Part shown: in pieces, positions 7,708-15,672 of the stretch | Position numbering within the stretch: position 1 is the stretch's first letter | Layout of the letters: each line of letters starts with the position of its first letter | DNA from: an uncultured Anaerolineae bacterium | Lineage (GTDB): Bacteria; Chloroflexota; Anaerolineae; Anaerolineales; Villigracilaceae | Direction: 5' to 3' | Length of the DNA: 33,465 nt | NCBI GenBank assembly: GCA_903838415.1 | Contig: CAILYI010000256.1 | Coordinates: forward strand, 1 to 33,465 | Program-made: the position numbers and the translations under genes | Notes under the pieces: generated by a model | Seen by the model: the letters and a program-made list of their open reading frames with translations, nothing else | What the model was told of the DNA's origin: nothing | Databases searched by the model: none

Positions 7708-10407
7708 TCAAATTGGAAGGGAGACCGGGCCGCCCTGTTCTGCCGGGACATTTCCAAGTGTCAGGCAGATTTGCGTGCCCTGGCCAGGCTGCGTGATAAT
7801 GCTGAACTGCCCGCCCAATCTTTCGGCCCTTTCCTGCATGCTTTTCAACCCAATCCCGGCCGGGCTGGGATTACTTGGGTCAAATCCTTTTCCATTGTCG
7901 CGGATGCTCATTTTCGCCCAGGTTTCAGTCCCCTGCAGTTGGATGTAAATCTGGCTGGCGTTGGCATGTTTGAGGGAATTGTTGAGCGCCTCGATGGCAA
8001 TGGAATACATTTCCGCCTCCCAGCGCTGCGGCCAGGAACCGGTTTCGAGCGTATCCATCACTGTTTTAATTCCCGCCCGCATTTCCACGGCATCCAGGCG
8101 CGCCTGCAGGGCGTTCACCAGTTGGATGTCTTCGAGCGGCGTCAGGCGCATTTCATACAGCAGCAGGCGCATTTCCTTCAAGGATTGGCGGGCGCTATTG
8201 CTGAGACTGGTCAGCGTTTCTTCGATCTTTTGCGTCTGGCCCAATTGGATGCGTCTGCGCAGCGTATCTACGTGCAGAGTCAGCCCGTGCAGGGATTGGG
8301 TCACCGAGTCATGTAAATCACGCGAAAGCCGCCTGCGTTCGATCATGACCGCTTTTTGTTCCAGGATGTTGCGCAGGTGCGCGTTTTCAAGGATGATGCC
8401 AAGTTGTTCGGCGATAATGGTAAAAAAGGAGATGTCTTCCACCGCGAGCGTACGCGCTTCGCGCCAGAAAATCAGCAGTGCGCCAGTGGTAAGGTTGTGG
8501 AGTTTCACCGGCGCGGCCAGTATTCCATAAAAACCGGGCAGGCGTAATACCTCGGGCAGGTCGAAAGCGTTCGGCAGGTCAGAGGAGGCCAGGGTCAGAT
8601 TCTCATTCAGCCAGTCGGATGACAATAATTCCAAGCCGGATGAGTTATCGGGGGGAATGCCAAGGCTGGCGCGTTGGTGAAAGGTCCCATCCTTGTAATC
8701 GTACAGCAGCGCGGCATCCCCCTTCATCATTCCGACAATGTTTTCAAGCGACTTGGTGAGAATGACACTGACCTCTGTCAATTTGCCCTGGTCAAGCAGC
8801 ACGTTGTACAGTGCGCTGATCTTGCGGCTTTGAGAAAAGACGCGCTCCACCAGGCTTTCTTGCAACTGGGCCAGCGTATCCTGGGCGTTTTTTCGGGCAA
8901 GAATCTCCGCTTCCAGGCGCTGAATGGTTTCAAGGTAATCGCGCGTGCGCTGTCTGACGCGCTCTTCCAGTTCGGTGTTGAGGGTTTCCAACGCGAACTG
9001 TATCTTTTTGCGTTCGGTGATGTCGGTCACCATGCCGAAAGAACCTTCGAACCTGCCTTCAGCATCTGAAACCGGCTGGGCGGAAATAATCGTCCAAAGC
9101 TGGCTGCCATCTTTGCGCTGAAATCTTCTTTCATAATTCGCGCTTTGCCCCAACCTGCGCAGATTCAGTTGGGAGTAATGATCGGCCAGTTCATCTTTCA
9201 CAATGAAGGAGGCGGATTCCTGCCCGAGCAGTTCTTCGACTGTGCAGCCAAGCATGGCGGCGAACTGCGCGTTGGAAAAGATAATCCGGCCTGCGGCATC
9301 CACCGCCATAACACCTTCTACGGCGGTTTCCACGATGCGGCGATATTTGGCTTCGCTTTGCGCGAGCGCATTTTCCATGTTCTGCAGGGCGGTCACATCG
9401 CGCGTGATGCTGATGAGATGCGTAACACCCAACAGGTTGATCAGGCTGGCAGAAGCGCTCGCGATGTACACGGTGCCATCTTTGCGCAGAGCGGTTACTT
9501 TCAGGTTGTAGACCGGGTTGCTTGTTTCCAACGCAGTCAGCAGCTTGCTGCGGTCCTCGGGGTCTGCCCAGAAACCAATTTCAGAACTGGTTTTCCCGAT
9601 CACATCTTCACGCGTATACCCCGCCTGGGTGGTGATACCCGCATTCATGTCGACGGTTAGGCCATCCTCCAGGCGGGTGATCAGCACCGCATCGGGGGAT
9701 AGTTGAAAAATTTGTTCAAAGCGCTGCCGGGCTTCATTGATTTCTGTGATGGTGTACTGATTGAGCAGGCCAATCAGGCCGGTCATCAGGATGTTGCCAC
9801 TCACCAGCGCCAGCAGCAATATATTCAACGCCGGGATGGTTGCCAGGAAGATGCTATCGGTCGGATTAATGAACAGAATTACTGCCCGAAAAATATAAAA
9901 GCCGGTTTGAAATAAGAATAGACCTGCCACGATTTTTTCAAAAAACAGGCGCGGGCGGGAGTTTCCTTCAAAGAAAGCCAGGAAGCTTAGGAACGAAATC
10001 GGGATCATGCCAATTGAAAAAAACTCGATCCTGGCAAACAGATTATCCTGCACAACAGAAAAGTAAAAAAGGGTGGGCAGGCAAACCAGCATGGTCAGAC
10101 CGAGAACTGGCAGGTTTCCGCGTTTTTTCAGGAAGCGCAGGGTGCCGAGATAGATACAGGCGATTCCGAACAGAAATAGATAATTTGTAATCCAGATGAT
10201 ATTCAGCCAATCGGGATGATTCCCGGCGACAAGGTCCTCCAGCAGGAATCTCAAGATATACCCGGTATTTGCCATGGCGCTGCCCAGCGCCCACCAGCCC
10301 GCTCCTGGATACTTTCGATTTACCTGGAAATACACAAAGACCAGGCTGACTTGCAGAATATTTATGATGGCAAACACTAATACGACGGTGTACAGATCAA
10401 TATTCAT
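7708..10407 (-). CDS. Membrane PAS/GAF sensor histidine kinase, NarX/DegS-type (HisKA_3)
   Basis: An 899-residue kinase. Residues 1-215 contain about seven hydrophobic helices, an integral membrane sensor module. Two PAS domains follow (~225-340 and ~350-468), then a coiled coil (470-525) and a GAF domain (~530-680). The dimerisation/phosphotransfer domain has RRRLSRDLHDSV with phosphoacceptor H699, typical of HisKA_3. The ATPase has EALNNSLKHA, DNGKGF and GIGLKSMQERAERLGG. Such kinases normally phosphorylate LuxR/NarL-type DNA-binding regulators, but none is encoded nearby. The start has AGGAG 10 nt upstream. The gene lies 216 bp upstream of the giant kinase on the same strand. That gap holds no recognisable gene. 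Confidence 0.92.
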   Translation of the reverse strand: MNIDLYTVVLVFAIINILQVSLVFVYFQVNRKYPGAGWWALGSAMANTGYILRFLLEDLVAGNHPDWLNIIWITNYLFLFGIACIYLGTLRFLKKRGNLPVLGLTMLVCLPTLFYFSVVQDNLFARIEFFSIGMIPISFLSFLAFFEGNSRPRLFFEKIVAGLFLFQTGFYIFRAVILFINPTDSIFLATIPALNILLLALVSGNILMTGLIGLLNQYTITEINEARQRFEQIFQLSPDAVLITRLEDGLTVDMNAGITTQAGYTREDVIGKTSSEIGFWADPEDRSKLLTALETSNPVYNLKVTALRKDGTVYIASASASLINLLGVTHLISITRDVTALQNMENALAQSEAKYRRIVETAVEGVMAVDAAGRIIFSNAQFAAMLGCTVEELLGQESASFIVKDELADHYSQLNLRRLGQSANYERRFQRKDGSQLWTIISAQPVSDAEGRFEGSFGMVTDITERKKIQFALETLNTELEERVRQRTRDYLETIQRLEAEILARKNAQDTLAQLQESLVERVFSQSRKISALYNVLLDQGKLTEVSVILTKSLENIVGMMKGDAALLYDYKDGTFHQRASLGIPPDNSSGLELLSSDWLNENLTLASSDLPNAFDLPEVLRLPGFYGILAAPVKLHNLTTGALLIFWREARTLAVEDISFFTIIAEQLGIILENAHLRNILEQKAVMIERRRLSRDLHDSVTQSLHGLTLHVDTLRRRIQLGQTQKIEETLTSLSNSARQSLKEMRLLLYEMRLTPLEDIQLVNALQARLDAVEMRAGIKTVMDTLETGSWPQRWEAEMYSIAIEALNNSLKHANASQIYIQLQGTETWAKMSIRDNGKGFDPSNPSPAGIGLKSMQERAERLGGQFSIITQPGQGTQICLTLGNVPAEQGGPVSLPI

Positions 10408-10470
10408 CTGCCAGCATCTCCTGGGTTGAGCGGTATTTTTTAGGGCTGTACGAGCGAGTCATTGGTGTCA

Positions 10471-10476
10471 ATTATA
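10471..10476 (-). promoter_or_regulatory. Predicted -10 element of the membrane kinase gene
   Basis: TATAAT on the minus strand, about 63 bp before the kinase ATG, which gives a leader near 57 nt. The -35 position (about 10494-10499, AGAAAA) is a poor match, so an activator or upstream element may be needed. The tandem repeat array starts immediately beyond it. Confidence 0.45.
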
Positions 10477-10504
10477 CATCCCGACCCCGGCGCTTTTCTG
10501 ATAT

Positions 10505-10798
10505 CAACGCGTAGGAATCATTTATCAACGCGTAGGAATCATTTATCAACGCGTAGGAATCGTTTTACAGCCCATAGGAATCATTTTGCAGCCCGTAGGA
10601 ATCATTTTGCAACCCGTAGGAATCATTTTACAACCCGTAGGAATCATTTTGCAGCCCATAGGAATCATTTTGCAGCCCGTAGGAATCATTTTGCAACCCG
10701 TAGGAATCATTTTGCAACCCGTAGTAATCACTTTGCAGCCTGTGGGAATCATTTTGCAGCCCGTAGGAATCATTTTACAACCCGCAGGAATCATGTAA
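10505..10798. repeat. 21-bp tandem repeat array, 14 units, with 84-bp higher-order structure
   Basis: Fourteen head-to-tail 21-bp units with the shared core TAGGAATCATTTT and variable flanks. Units 1-3 (10505-10567) carry CAACGCG. Units 4-7 (10568-10651) and 8-11 (10652-10735) repeat the same order of variants (CAGCCCATA, CAGCCCGTA, CAACCCGTA, CAACCCGTA) with about three substitutions. Units 12-14 (10736-10798) look like a partial, more diverged third block. Thus a four-unit, 84-bp block was duplicated. The 21-bp period is two DNA helical turns, so every unit faces the same side. Because 21 is a multiple of 3, several frames stay open (heptapeptides such as QPVGIIL or MIPTGCK), but no ribosome binding site supports translation. 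Not a CRISPR: there are no spacers. Confidence 0.95.
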
Positions 10799-10838
10799 TT
10801 GTTCATTTCCATCCACCCCGTGAACGGTACCAATGAAA

Positions 10839-10905
10839 GATCAGCCACGAATAACGCGAATGGACATGAAAAATTCGAGAAAATTCGGGCTATTCGTTGC
10901 AAAAC
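10839..10905. repeat. Degenerate copy of a dispersed CCACGAAT...GAATTCG-type intergenic phrase
   Basis: The stretch around AGCCACGAATAACGCGAAT and AAATTCGGGCTATTCG resembles the short intergenic phrases built from CACGAAT/ATTCGTG that are scattered in many metagenome-derived genomes. This recognition is from memory of the pattern and is not a match to a named family. It lies in the 294-bp stretch between the tandem array and the small membrane protein gene, in which nothing else is seen. Confidence 0.3.
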
Positions 10906-11092
10906 GGGTTTTCAGCATGAACTCCGTTGTGCCTGAAGTGCAGCAAAACGGGCGAAGGTTGGGAGGAAGTAAACATAATTACGCCAACCTCCTAAACGGA
11001 AATAAGCAGGATAAACGGGTGATTACAGAAAAGCAAGGTATTATGTTATTAACAATTGTCTAGACTCATCGGAAACCCACAGGCAAACTATT

Positions 11093-11347
11093 ATGAATAA
11101 ACAAAACAAAACCTTATTCCTTGCGCTTTCCATGCTGACGACTGTCATTTTGACGGCATTCTGGATGACCAGTGTCCAGGCTGGGGCTATTAATTTGCCA
11201 TCGGCGCCATCGGTAGCTACTGCCGTGAAAGGTTTCCCTCAATTGATTGAAATTACTCGCATGCTGACAACGATGCTGCTGATTGGCTTGTTGACGTTGC
11301 TGATGACGCCCATCCTGGCAGCGCCAGCGCAAGACAGGCCCGAATAA
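11093..11347 (+). CDS. Small predicted membrane or secreted protein, 84 aa
   Basis: Not recognised. The N-terminus has a short basic stretch (MNKQNK), a hydrophobic core (residues 8-25) and an SVQAG site that could be cut by signal peptidase. A second hydrophobic segment spans about 59-76 (MLTTMLLIGLLTLLMTPI). The mature part between them has no clear domain. No convincing ribosome binding site precedes the ATG, and the 5' region is AT-rich and non-coding. Support comes from the protein-like signal/TM layout and from the strong terminator 4 nt after the stop. It faces the ABC exporter operon tail-to-tail. It may be a real small gene or a chance reading frame. Confidence 0.5.
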   Translation: MNKQNKTLFLALSMLTTVILTAFWMTSVQAGAINLPSAPSVATAVKGFPQLIEITRMLTTMLLIGLLTLLMTPILAAPAQDRPE

Positions 11348-11350
11348 CCT

Positions 11351-11409
11351 GCGAAGTAACCAAAAAGAGCCGACTGGATGTCCCAGTCGGCTCTTTTTGG
11401 TTACTTCGC
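11351..11409. terminator. Bidirectional terminator with perfect 27-bp arms
   Basis: Arms 11351-11377 and 11383-11409 are perfectly complementary around a 5-nt loop (ATGTC). The stem contains CAAAAAGAGCCGACTGG and its complement ending in CTCTTTTTGG, so a T-run is present in both directions. The right arm contains the last codons and stop of the minus-strand ABC gene (stop at 11401-11403). It therefore serves two converging genes and overlaps coding sequence. Confidence 0.9.
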
Positions 11410-13215
11410 CACCATCTCTTTCATCTGTTCCACATACGCCAGGCTTTGATGCCTGAAAAAAGTATTATACAACTCGGCATAATGCCCGCCCTGCTCCAAA
11501 AGCCCGTTGTGGCTGCCCTGCTCAATAATCGCGCCGAGCTTCATCACCACAATCCGGTCGGCGGCTTTGACGGTTGAGAGGCGGTGCGCGATCAGGATGC
11601 TGGTGGAATTCGCCAGGATCAGGTTCAGCGCCTGCTGGATCTGCCATTCGGTGAACGGATCAATGCTGGCGGTGGCTTCGTCCAGGATGAAAATGGCCGG
11701 TTTCTGCACCAGGACTCTCATCAGCGCAACCAGCTGTCGCTGGCCCATGCTTAAGCGTGCGCCGCGCTCCCCGACCTCCGTCTCCAGGCCATTGGGCAGA
11801 GTCTCCAGCCATTCGCCGTCACCGATGCGGCGGGCCATGACCGTTATTTCGGCATTCGTGGCGTTTGGAGCGGCGTACTTGATATTCTCGGCCACCGTGC
11901 CCGAAAACAGGAACGGCACCTGTGAGACAATCCCCAACTGGCGGCGGTATTGCTGCAAGTCAAAGGAGCGGATGTTCTGTCCGTCGATCAACAAGCTGCC
12001 GCTTTGAAATTCGTAAAAGCGGGCAATCAGCTTGGCAATGGAAGATTTGCCAGCGCCGGTATGTCCCACCAGTGCCAGATTCTCTCCGGCGCGAATCCGC
12101 AGGCTGAAGTCTGAGAGAATTGGCTCTTTGTCCGAATAACGGAATCCCAGCTTTTCGAAGTGGATTTCGCCCTTAAGCGGCGACACATCCCTTTTATCCA
12201 GCTGGTTGACATTGGGATCGGCATCGATCAGCGCAAAGGCGCGTTCAGCGGCTGAAAGCCCGCTCTGGATTTGCGCCCAGAACGAGGTCAGGTTGAGCAG
12301 GGGGAACATGAAGTAATCCAGCGAGTTGATGAACAGGTACCACGAGCCTACGGTGACGAGGCCCGCGGCAGCGCTCAGGCCGCCCACATACACCAGCACG
12401 CCCACGAAAATTCCGCTGACGGCGTTCAGGGTGGGGAAGACCAGTGACAGCACGAAGCCGCGCCGCACGTTGACGGTGTAGGCCTGTTGATTGGCGCGGT
12501 CGAAGGTTTCGAAGATGCTGTGTTCCTGCCGGAAATTCTTGGCCACGGCGATGCCGCTGACGGTCTCTTTGATGGTGGCGTTGACATCGGCCATGGCTTG
12601 CATGCCGTTGCGGGTGACGATGCGCGCCAGGTTGCGGAAGCCCATGGCGATGGCAAAGACCACCGGCATAAATCCCAGCATGATGGTGAAGAGCCGCCAT
12701 TCGGTATAGACCAGAACCGCCCCCAGGATGACCGTCTGCATGAGCTGTGAGCCGACATCCGTGACGATGACGACCAGCTGACCAAAGTCGTTGGTGTCTG
12801 AAGTGATGCGGCTGACGATGCGCCCGCTGGAGAACTGGTCATAGAACGACAGGTCGTGCTCGGCGGCGGCGCGAAAAGCGGTGGTGCGCAAACCGAGCAC
12901 CACTTCGCCCACCGCGCGGACCGTCAGGGCGCGGCGCAGCCAGTTCAGCCCCCAGTTGGCGAAGGCAATCAGCGTCATCCCGATGCCAACAATCGCAATG
13001 GAGGGGAGTGTTGGCTGGTTCTTGAGTAAATCCATGATCTTGCTGACGATGACCGGCAGGGCTGCGCCCAGGCCCGCCATCACGATCACCAGGGCCAGCA
13101 TGCCCGCCATGCGCTTTTTTTGCGGCGCAAAATAGCCAATCATGCGGCCCACCAGGGCGCGGTCGGTATAGGTGCGGTCGTATTTTTCGTTGTTTAATCC
13201 GGCAAAAAAACCCAT
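11401..13215 (-). CDS. ABC exporter half-transporter (permease-ATPase), catalytically consensus subunit
   Basis: A 604-residue type IV (exporter-fold) half-transporter: six-helix membrane domain over ~30-320 and a nucleotide-binding domain over ~345-590. Walker A is GHTGAGKS (384-391), Walker B is FILDEATA with catalytic E513, and the switch His is H544. The signature is LSMGQ (488-492) rather than LSGGQ. The upstream partner has the reverse defect, which points to a heterodimer of the TM287/288, LmrCD or BmrCD kind. Substrate is unknown; drugs, lipids or peptides are typical for the family. The gene starts 6 nt after the partner's stop, which implies one operon. AAGGA lies 11 nt before the ATG and overlaps the partner's final codons. 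Confidence 0.93.
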   Translation of the reverse strand: MGFFAGLNNEKYDRTYTDRALVGRMIGYFAPQKKRMAGMLALVIVMAGLGAALPVIVSKIMDLLKNQPTLPSIAIVGIGMTLIAFANWGLNWLRRALTVRAVGEVVLGLRTTAFRAAAEHDLSFYDQFSSGRIVSRITSDTNDFGQLVVIVTDVGSQLMQTVILGAVLVYTEWRLFTIMLGFMPVVFAIAMGFRNLARIVTRNGMQAMADVNATIKETVSGIAVAKNFRQEHSIFETFDRANQQAYTVNVRRGFVLSLVFPTLNAVSGIFVGVLVYVGGLSAAAGLVTVGSWYLFINSLDYFMFPLLNLTSFWAQIQSGLSAAERAFALIDADPNVNQLDKRDVSPLKGEIHFEKLGFRYSDKEPILSDFSLRIRAGENLALVGHTGAGKSSIAKLIARFYEFQSGSLLIDGQNIRSFDLQQYRRQLGIVSQVPFLFSGTVAENIKYAAPNATNAEITVMARRIGDGEWLETLPNGLETEVGERGARLSMGQRQLVALMRVLVQKPAIFILDEATASIDPFTEWQIQQALNLILANSTSILIAHRLSTVKAADRIVVMKLGAIIEQGSHNGLLEQGGHYAELYNTFFRHQSLAYVEQMKEMVAK

Positions 13216-13221
13216 AAAATT

Positions 13222-15045
13222 CTATTCCTTGAAAATCCGGTTGTACGCTTCAGAAGTTTTCATCAACTCGTCATGGTTGCCCATGGCGGCAATCTGGCCC
13301 TTGCGCAGCACGATAATCAAATCAGCCCAACGGATCTGGCTCAGGCGATGGGTAATGATGATGGTGGTGCGGCCCTTTGCGGCGGCGGAAATGGCGTGCT
13401 GAATTTTGTCTTCGGTGGCTGAGTCAATCGCGCTGGTGGAATCATCCAAAACGAGAATACGCGGGTCAGTCAGAAAAGCGCGCGCCAGCGCCAGGCGTTG
13501 ACGCTGTCCGCCCGAAAGGGTCACGCCGCGCTCGCCGATGACCGTTTCGTAGCCCTGGTCAAAGGTCTGGATGAAGTCATCCGCCTGCGCGGCTTGCGCG
13601 GCGGCTTGCACCACCTGGCTGGTAGCGCCCGGTGCGCCAAAGGCGATATTGTCACTGATTGAGCGCGAAAACAGGAAAATATCCTGCTCGATGATCGAAA
13701 TCTGTGAGCGCAGGGAGGCCAGGTTCCAATCGCGCACATCCACGCCATCGACCAGCACCTGGCCGGCGGTGATGTCATAGGTACGATTGACCAGCTTCGC
13801 CAACGAAGTCTTGCCCGCGCCCGTCTGCCCGACGATGGCGACCGTCTGTCCGGGTTTGATGCGGAAGGAGATATTTTCAACCACGTTCCCGGCTCGCAGC
13901 GCGGCTGGGGCAGGGGCCTCATCATCTCCAGCGATTGATTCCCAGGCACTGATCCGCGCGTACCCAAAGCTCACATTGCGAAACTCAATCTCGCCCTGCA
14001 TTTCGCCGCTGAAACCCGCCGCGTTTTGATCGAGATGGGTTTCGCGGTTCATCAACTCCAGGATGCGCCGCGCGCTGGAAAGTCCCATTGAGACCTGGGT
14101 GTAAGCCCAACTGGAGGTAAAGGTCGGGAAATCGAGCATGCGCAGCAGCCCAAAATAGCCGATGACCTGCCCGGTGTTGAGCAAACCAGCGCGAAACAGG
14201 AGCAAGGCGTGCGTCAGACCGGCGGCAATCGCGATTCCATACAGCAAGAAGGCAATGAAGCGCGCTTCGGTGTCCCCTTGCAGGATGAAGGCATCCCGCA
14301 CTCTTTTGGCGTTGACGACAAAACGCTCCACTTCGGCGTTTTCCTGCGCCGCGCCTTTGACCGTTTCCACGCCGTCAAGCGATTCCGACAAATGCGAATT
14401 CATGTCGCCGAAGGAGGCGCGTACTTCGTCCGAAATAGGCTGCAGGTTCTTCAGGTAGCGCACCAGCGCCATGAAATAAGCGATGCTGAACAGTACCGGC
14501 GTCAGCATCAGCCAGGGATTGTAGCGCGGCGCAAAGACGATCGGCATGACCAGAAAGAAGAAAGAACCGATCACCAGGTTGATGCCGGGGCTGAACATCA
14601 GGTTGACTTCGCGCACATCGTTGGTGGCGCGCGCCATCGTATCGCCCACCGGCTGCAGGCTGTGAAAGGTCATGCTTTTGCCCAGCAGCGAAATATACAT
14701 CTCGTCGCGGACTTCGCGCTCCAGGCGCTGTCCGAGCAATTCCGCGCCGAAGTTGCGTCCCAGTTGCAGCACGCCGCGCAAAATTTGGGTGCCGCCAATA
14801 ATCAGCGCCAGCGGTAGCAAGACGCTGGTATCCGGCACTTTTTGGAGCATGGCGTTGAACGCATCGCCCACCAACAGCGGCACGACGGCTGCCAGCGCGG
14901 CATTGCCAAACGCGCCCAGAAACAGGATGATGATAATGCCCCAATGACGGGTGGCGTGCGAGGTAATCCAGCGCACAGCGTTGCTGCGATTGAAGGCCGG
15001 ACGGGGTATGGTGAATTCAGCAGGGGATTGATTGGCTACGGTCAT
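13222..15045 (-). CDS. ABC exporter half-transporter, subunit with degenerate Walker B
   Basis: A 607-residue half-transporter with a membrane domain (~35-325) and a nucleotide-binding domain (~350-600). Walker A is GQTGAGKT (406-413), the signature is canonical LSGGQ (510-514) and the switch His is H566. Walker B reads LVLDDSTSAID, so D535 replaces the catalytic glutamate. In heterodimeric exporters this marks the subunit that forms the non-hydrolysing site. That site would pair with the partner's deviant LSMGQ, while the partner's intact Walker B pairs with the canonical LSGGQ here. About 20 extra residues (365-387, acidic and Ala/Pro-rich) are inserted before Walker A. It is the first gene of the two-gene operon. 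Confidence 0.93.
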   Translation of the reverse strand: MTVANQSPAEFTIPRPAFNRSNAVRWITSHATRHWGIIIILFLGAFGNAALAAVVPLLVGDAFNAMLQKVPDTSVLLPLALIIGGTQILRGVLQLGRNFGAELLGQRLEREVRDEMYISLLGKSMTFHSLQPVGDTMARATNDVREVNLMFSPGINLVIGSFFFLVMPIVFAPRYNPWLMLTPVLFSIAYFMALVRYLKNLQPISDEVRASFGDMNSHLSESLDGVETVKGAAQENAEVERFVVNAKRVRDAFILQGDTEARFIAFLLYGIAIAAGLTHALLLFRAGLLNTGQVIGYFGLLRMLDFPTFTSSWAYTQVSMGLSSARRILELMNRETHLDQNAAGFSGEMQGEIEFRNVSFGYARISAWESIAGDDEAPAPAALRAGNVVENISFRIKPGQTVAIVGQTGAGKTSLAKLVNRTYDITAGQVLVDGVDVRDWNLASLRSQISIIEQDIFLFSRSISDNIAFGAPGATSQVVQAAAQAAQADDFIQTFDQGYETVIGERGVTLSGGQRQRLALARAFLTDPRILVLDDSTSAIDSATEDKIQHAISAAAKGRTTIIITHRLSQIRWADLIIVLRKGQIAAMGNHDELMKTSEAYNRIFKE

Positions 15046-15073
15046 TTTTTACTCACGATATTCATATGAAAAG

Positions 15074-15103
15074 ATTGTACCATCGCGACGCAGGCGCAAA
15101 CAA
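15074..15103 (-). promoter_or_regulatory. Predicted promoter of the ABC exporter operon
   Basis: On the minus strand TTGTTT (15103-15098) and TACAAT (15079-15074) are 18 nt apart, about 28 nt before the ATG at 15045. The -35 touches the T-run of the upstream terminator. Confidence 0.45.
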
Positions 15104-15132
15104 AAAACTCCCGATGTGTGACCATCGGAAGT
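15101..15132 (-). terminator. Terminator of the SDR / unknown-protein operon
   Basis: Minus-strand stem ACTTCCGATG / CATCGGGAGT (one G-T pair, 6-nt loop) followed by TTTTTTG. It lies 25 bp after the stop of the minus-strand gene that ends at 15157. Confidence 0.75.
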
Positions 15133-15156
15133 CGTCGGGGGTCAATTCTGGATGTT

Positions 15157-15645
15157 TTAGCTGGCTTTCCAGGCTTCTTGATATTGATTGAGCGCAGACT
15201 CTAACACGCGGGCCAGTCCCTGGATTTTGGCGAGGATCGGCGTCAATTCGTTGGGGGCGTTCGGTAAAAACAGGTCAATTTGGAAAAAAAGCGTTTCCCC
15301 CAACTGGACTTTGCCATCCACGATGGGAACGGAGCCGCCGGGACGCAATTGAATCTGCTCGCCTGCGCGGGCGCGCTCGCGCACAAACCACGCCAAAAAC
15401 TCCAGGCTTTTCCAGGCTTGCGGATCCTTTTCCAGGCGGAACTCAAACTGGATGAGCGCTTCACGCTGCAGTCCACCCGTGGTGCGTCGCAGGCTGCCTT
15501 GCGGCAGGTGCGAGAAACTGCTCATGGCGAGGTGCTCTTCGCGGATGCCCTGCAAGCTGTTAATTCCGCTGATGATATCCGTGATGCCGGGTAATCGTAA
15601 AAGCTGTGTGTGAAACTCTTGAATTTCCTGTGGATAGTGCTGCAT
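15157..15645 (-). CDS. Unknown protein, 162 aa
   Basis: Not recognised. It is soluble, with no signal or membrane segment. A mixed sequence has an N-terminal helix-rich part (1-40), a central part (residues 55-130) with alternating strands such as REALIQFEFRLEK and ETLFFQIDLFLP, and an amphipathic C-terminal helix (135-160). It starts 27 nt after the SDR gene on the same strand and the pair shares a terminator, so the two are probably co-transcribed. An AGGA stands about 11 nt before the ATG. The strand pattern could reflect a small beta-rich fold, but no family can be named. Confidence 0.7.
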   Translation of the reverse strand: MQHYPQEIQEFHTQLLRLPGITDIISGINSLQGIREEHLAMSSFSHLPQGSLRRTTGGLQREALIQFEFRLEKDPQAWKSLEFLAWFVRERARAGEQIQLRPGGSVPIVDGKVQLGETLFFQIDLFLPNAPNELTPILAKIQGLARVLESALNQYQEAWKAS

Positions 15646-15672
15646 AAGACACCAGTCCTTTCTATCAATAAG

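Noticed and set aside
10505..10798. CRISPR array.
   Set aside because: Units are 21 bp and contiguous, with no spacers and no cas genes nearby.
10462..10902. Open frames on both strands through the 21-bp array that encode Arg-Arg-Asn-His-Phe, Gln-Pro-Val-Gly and Met-Ile-Pro-Thr-Gly heptapeptides.
   Set aside because: The period is a multiple of three, so open frames are expected by chance. No ribosome binding site or non-repetitive domain supports any of them, and frames on opposite strands are equally open.
10833..11063. Plus-strand reading frame of 76 codons.
   Set aside because: It covers a degenerate dispersed intergenic phrase, has low-complexity composition and no ribosome binding site.
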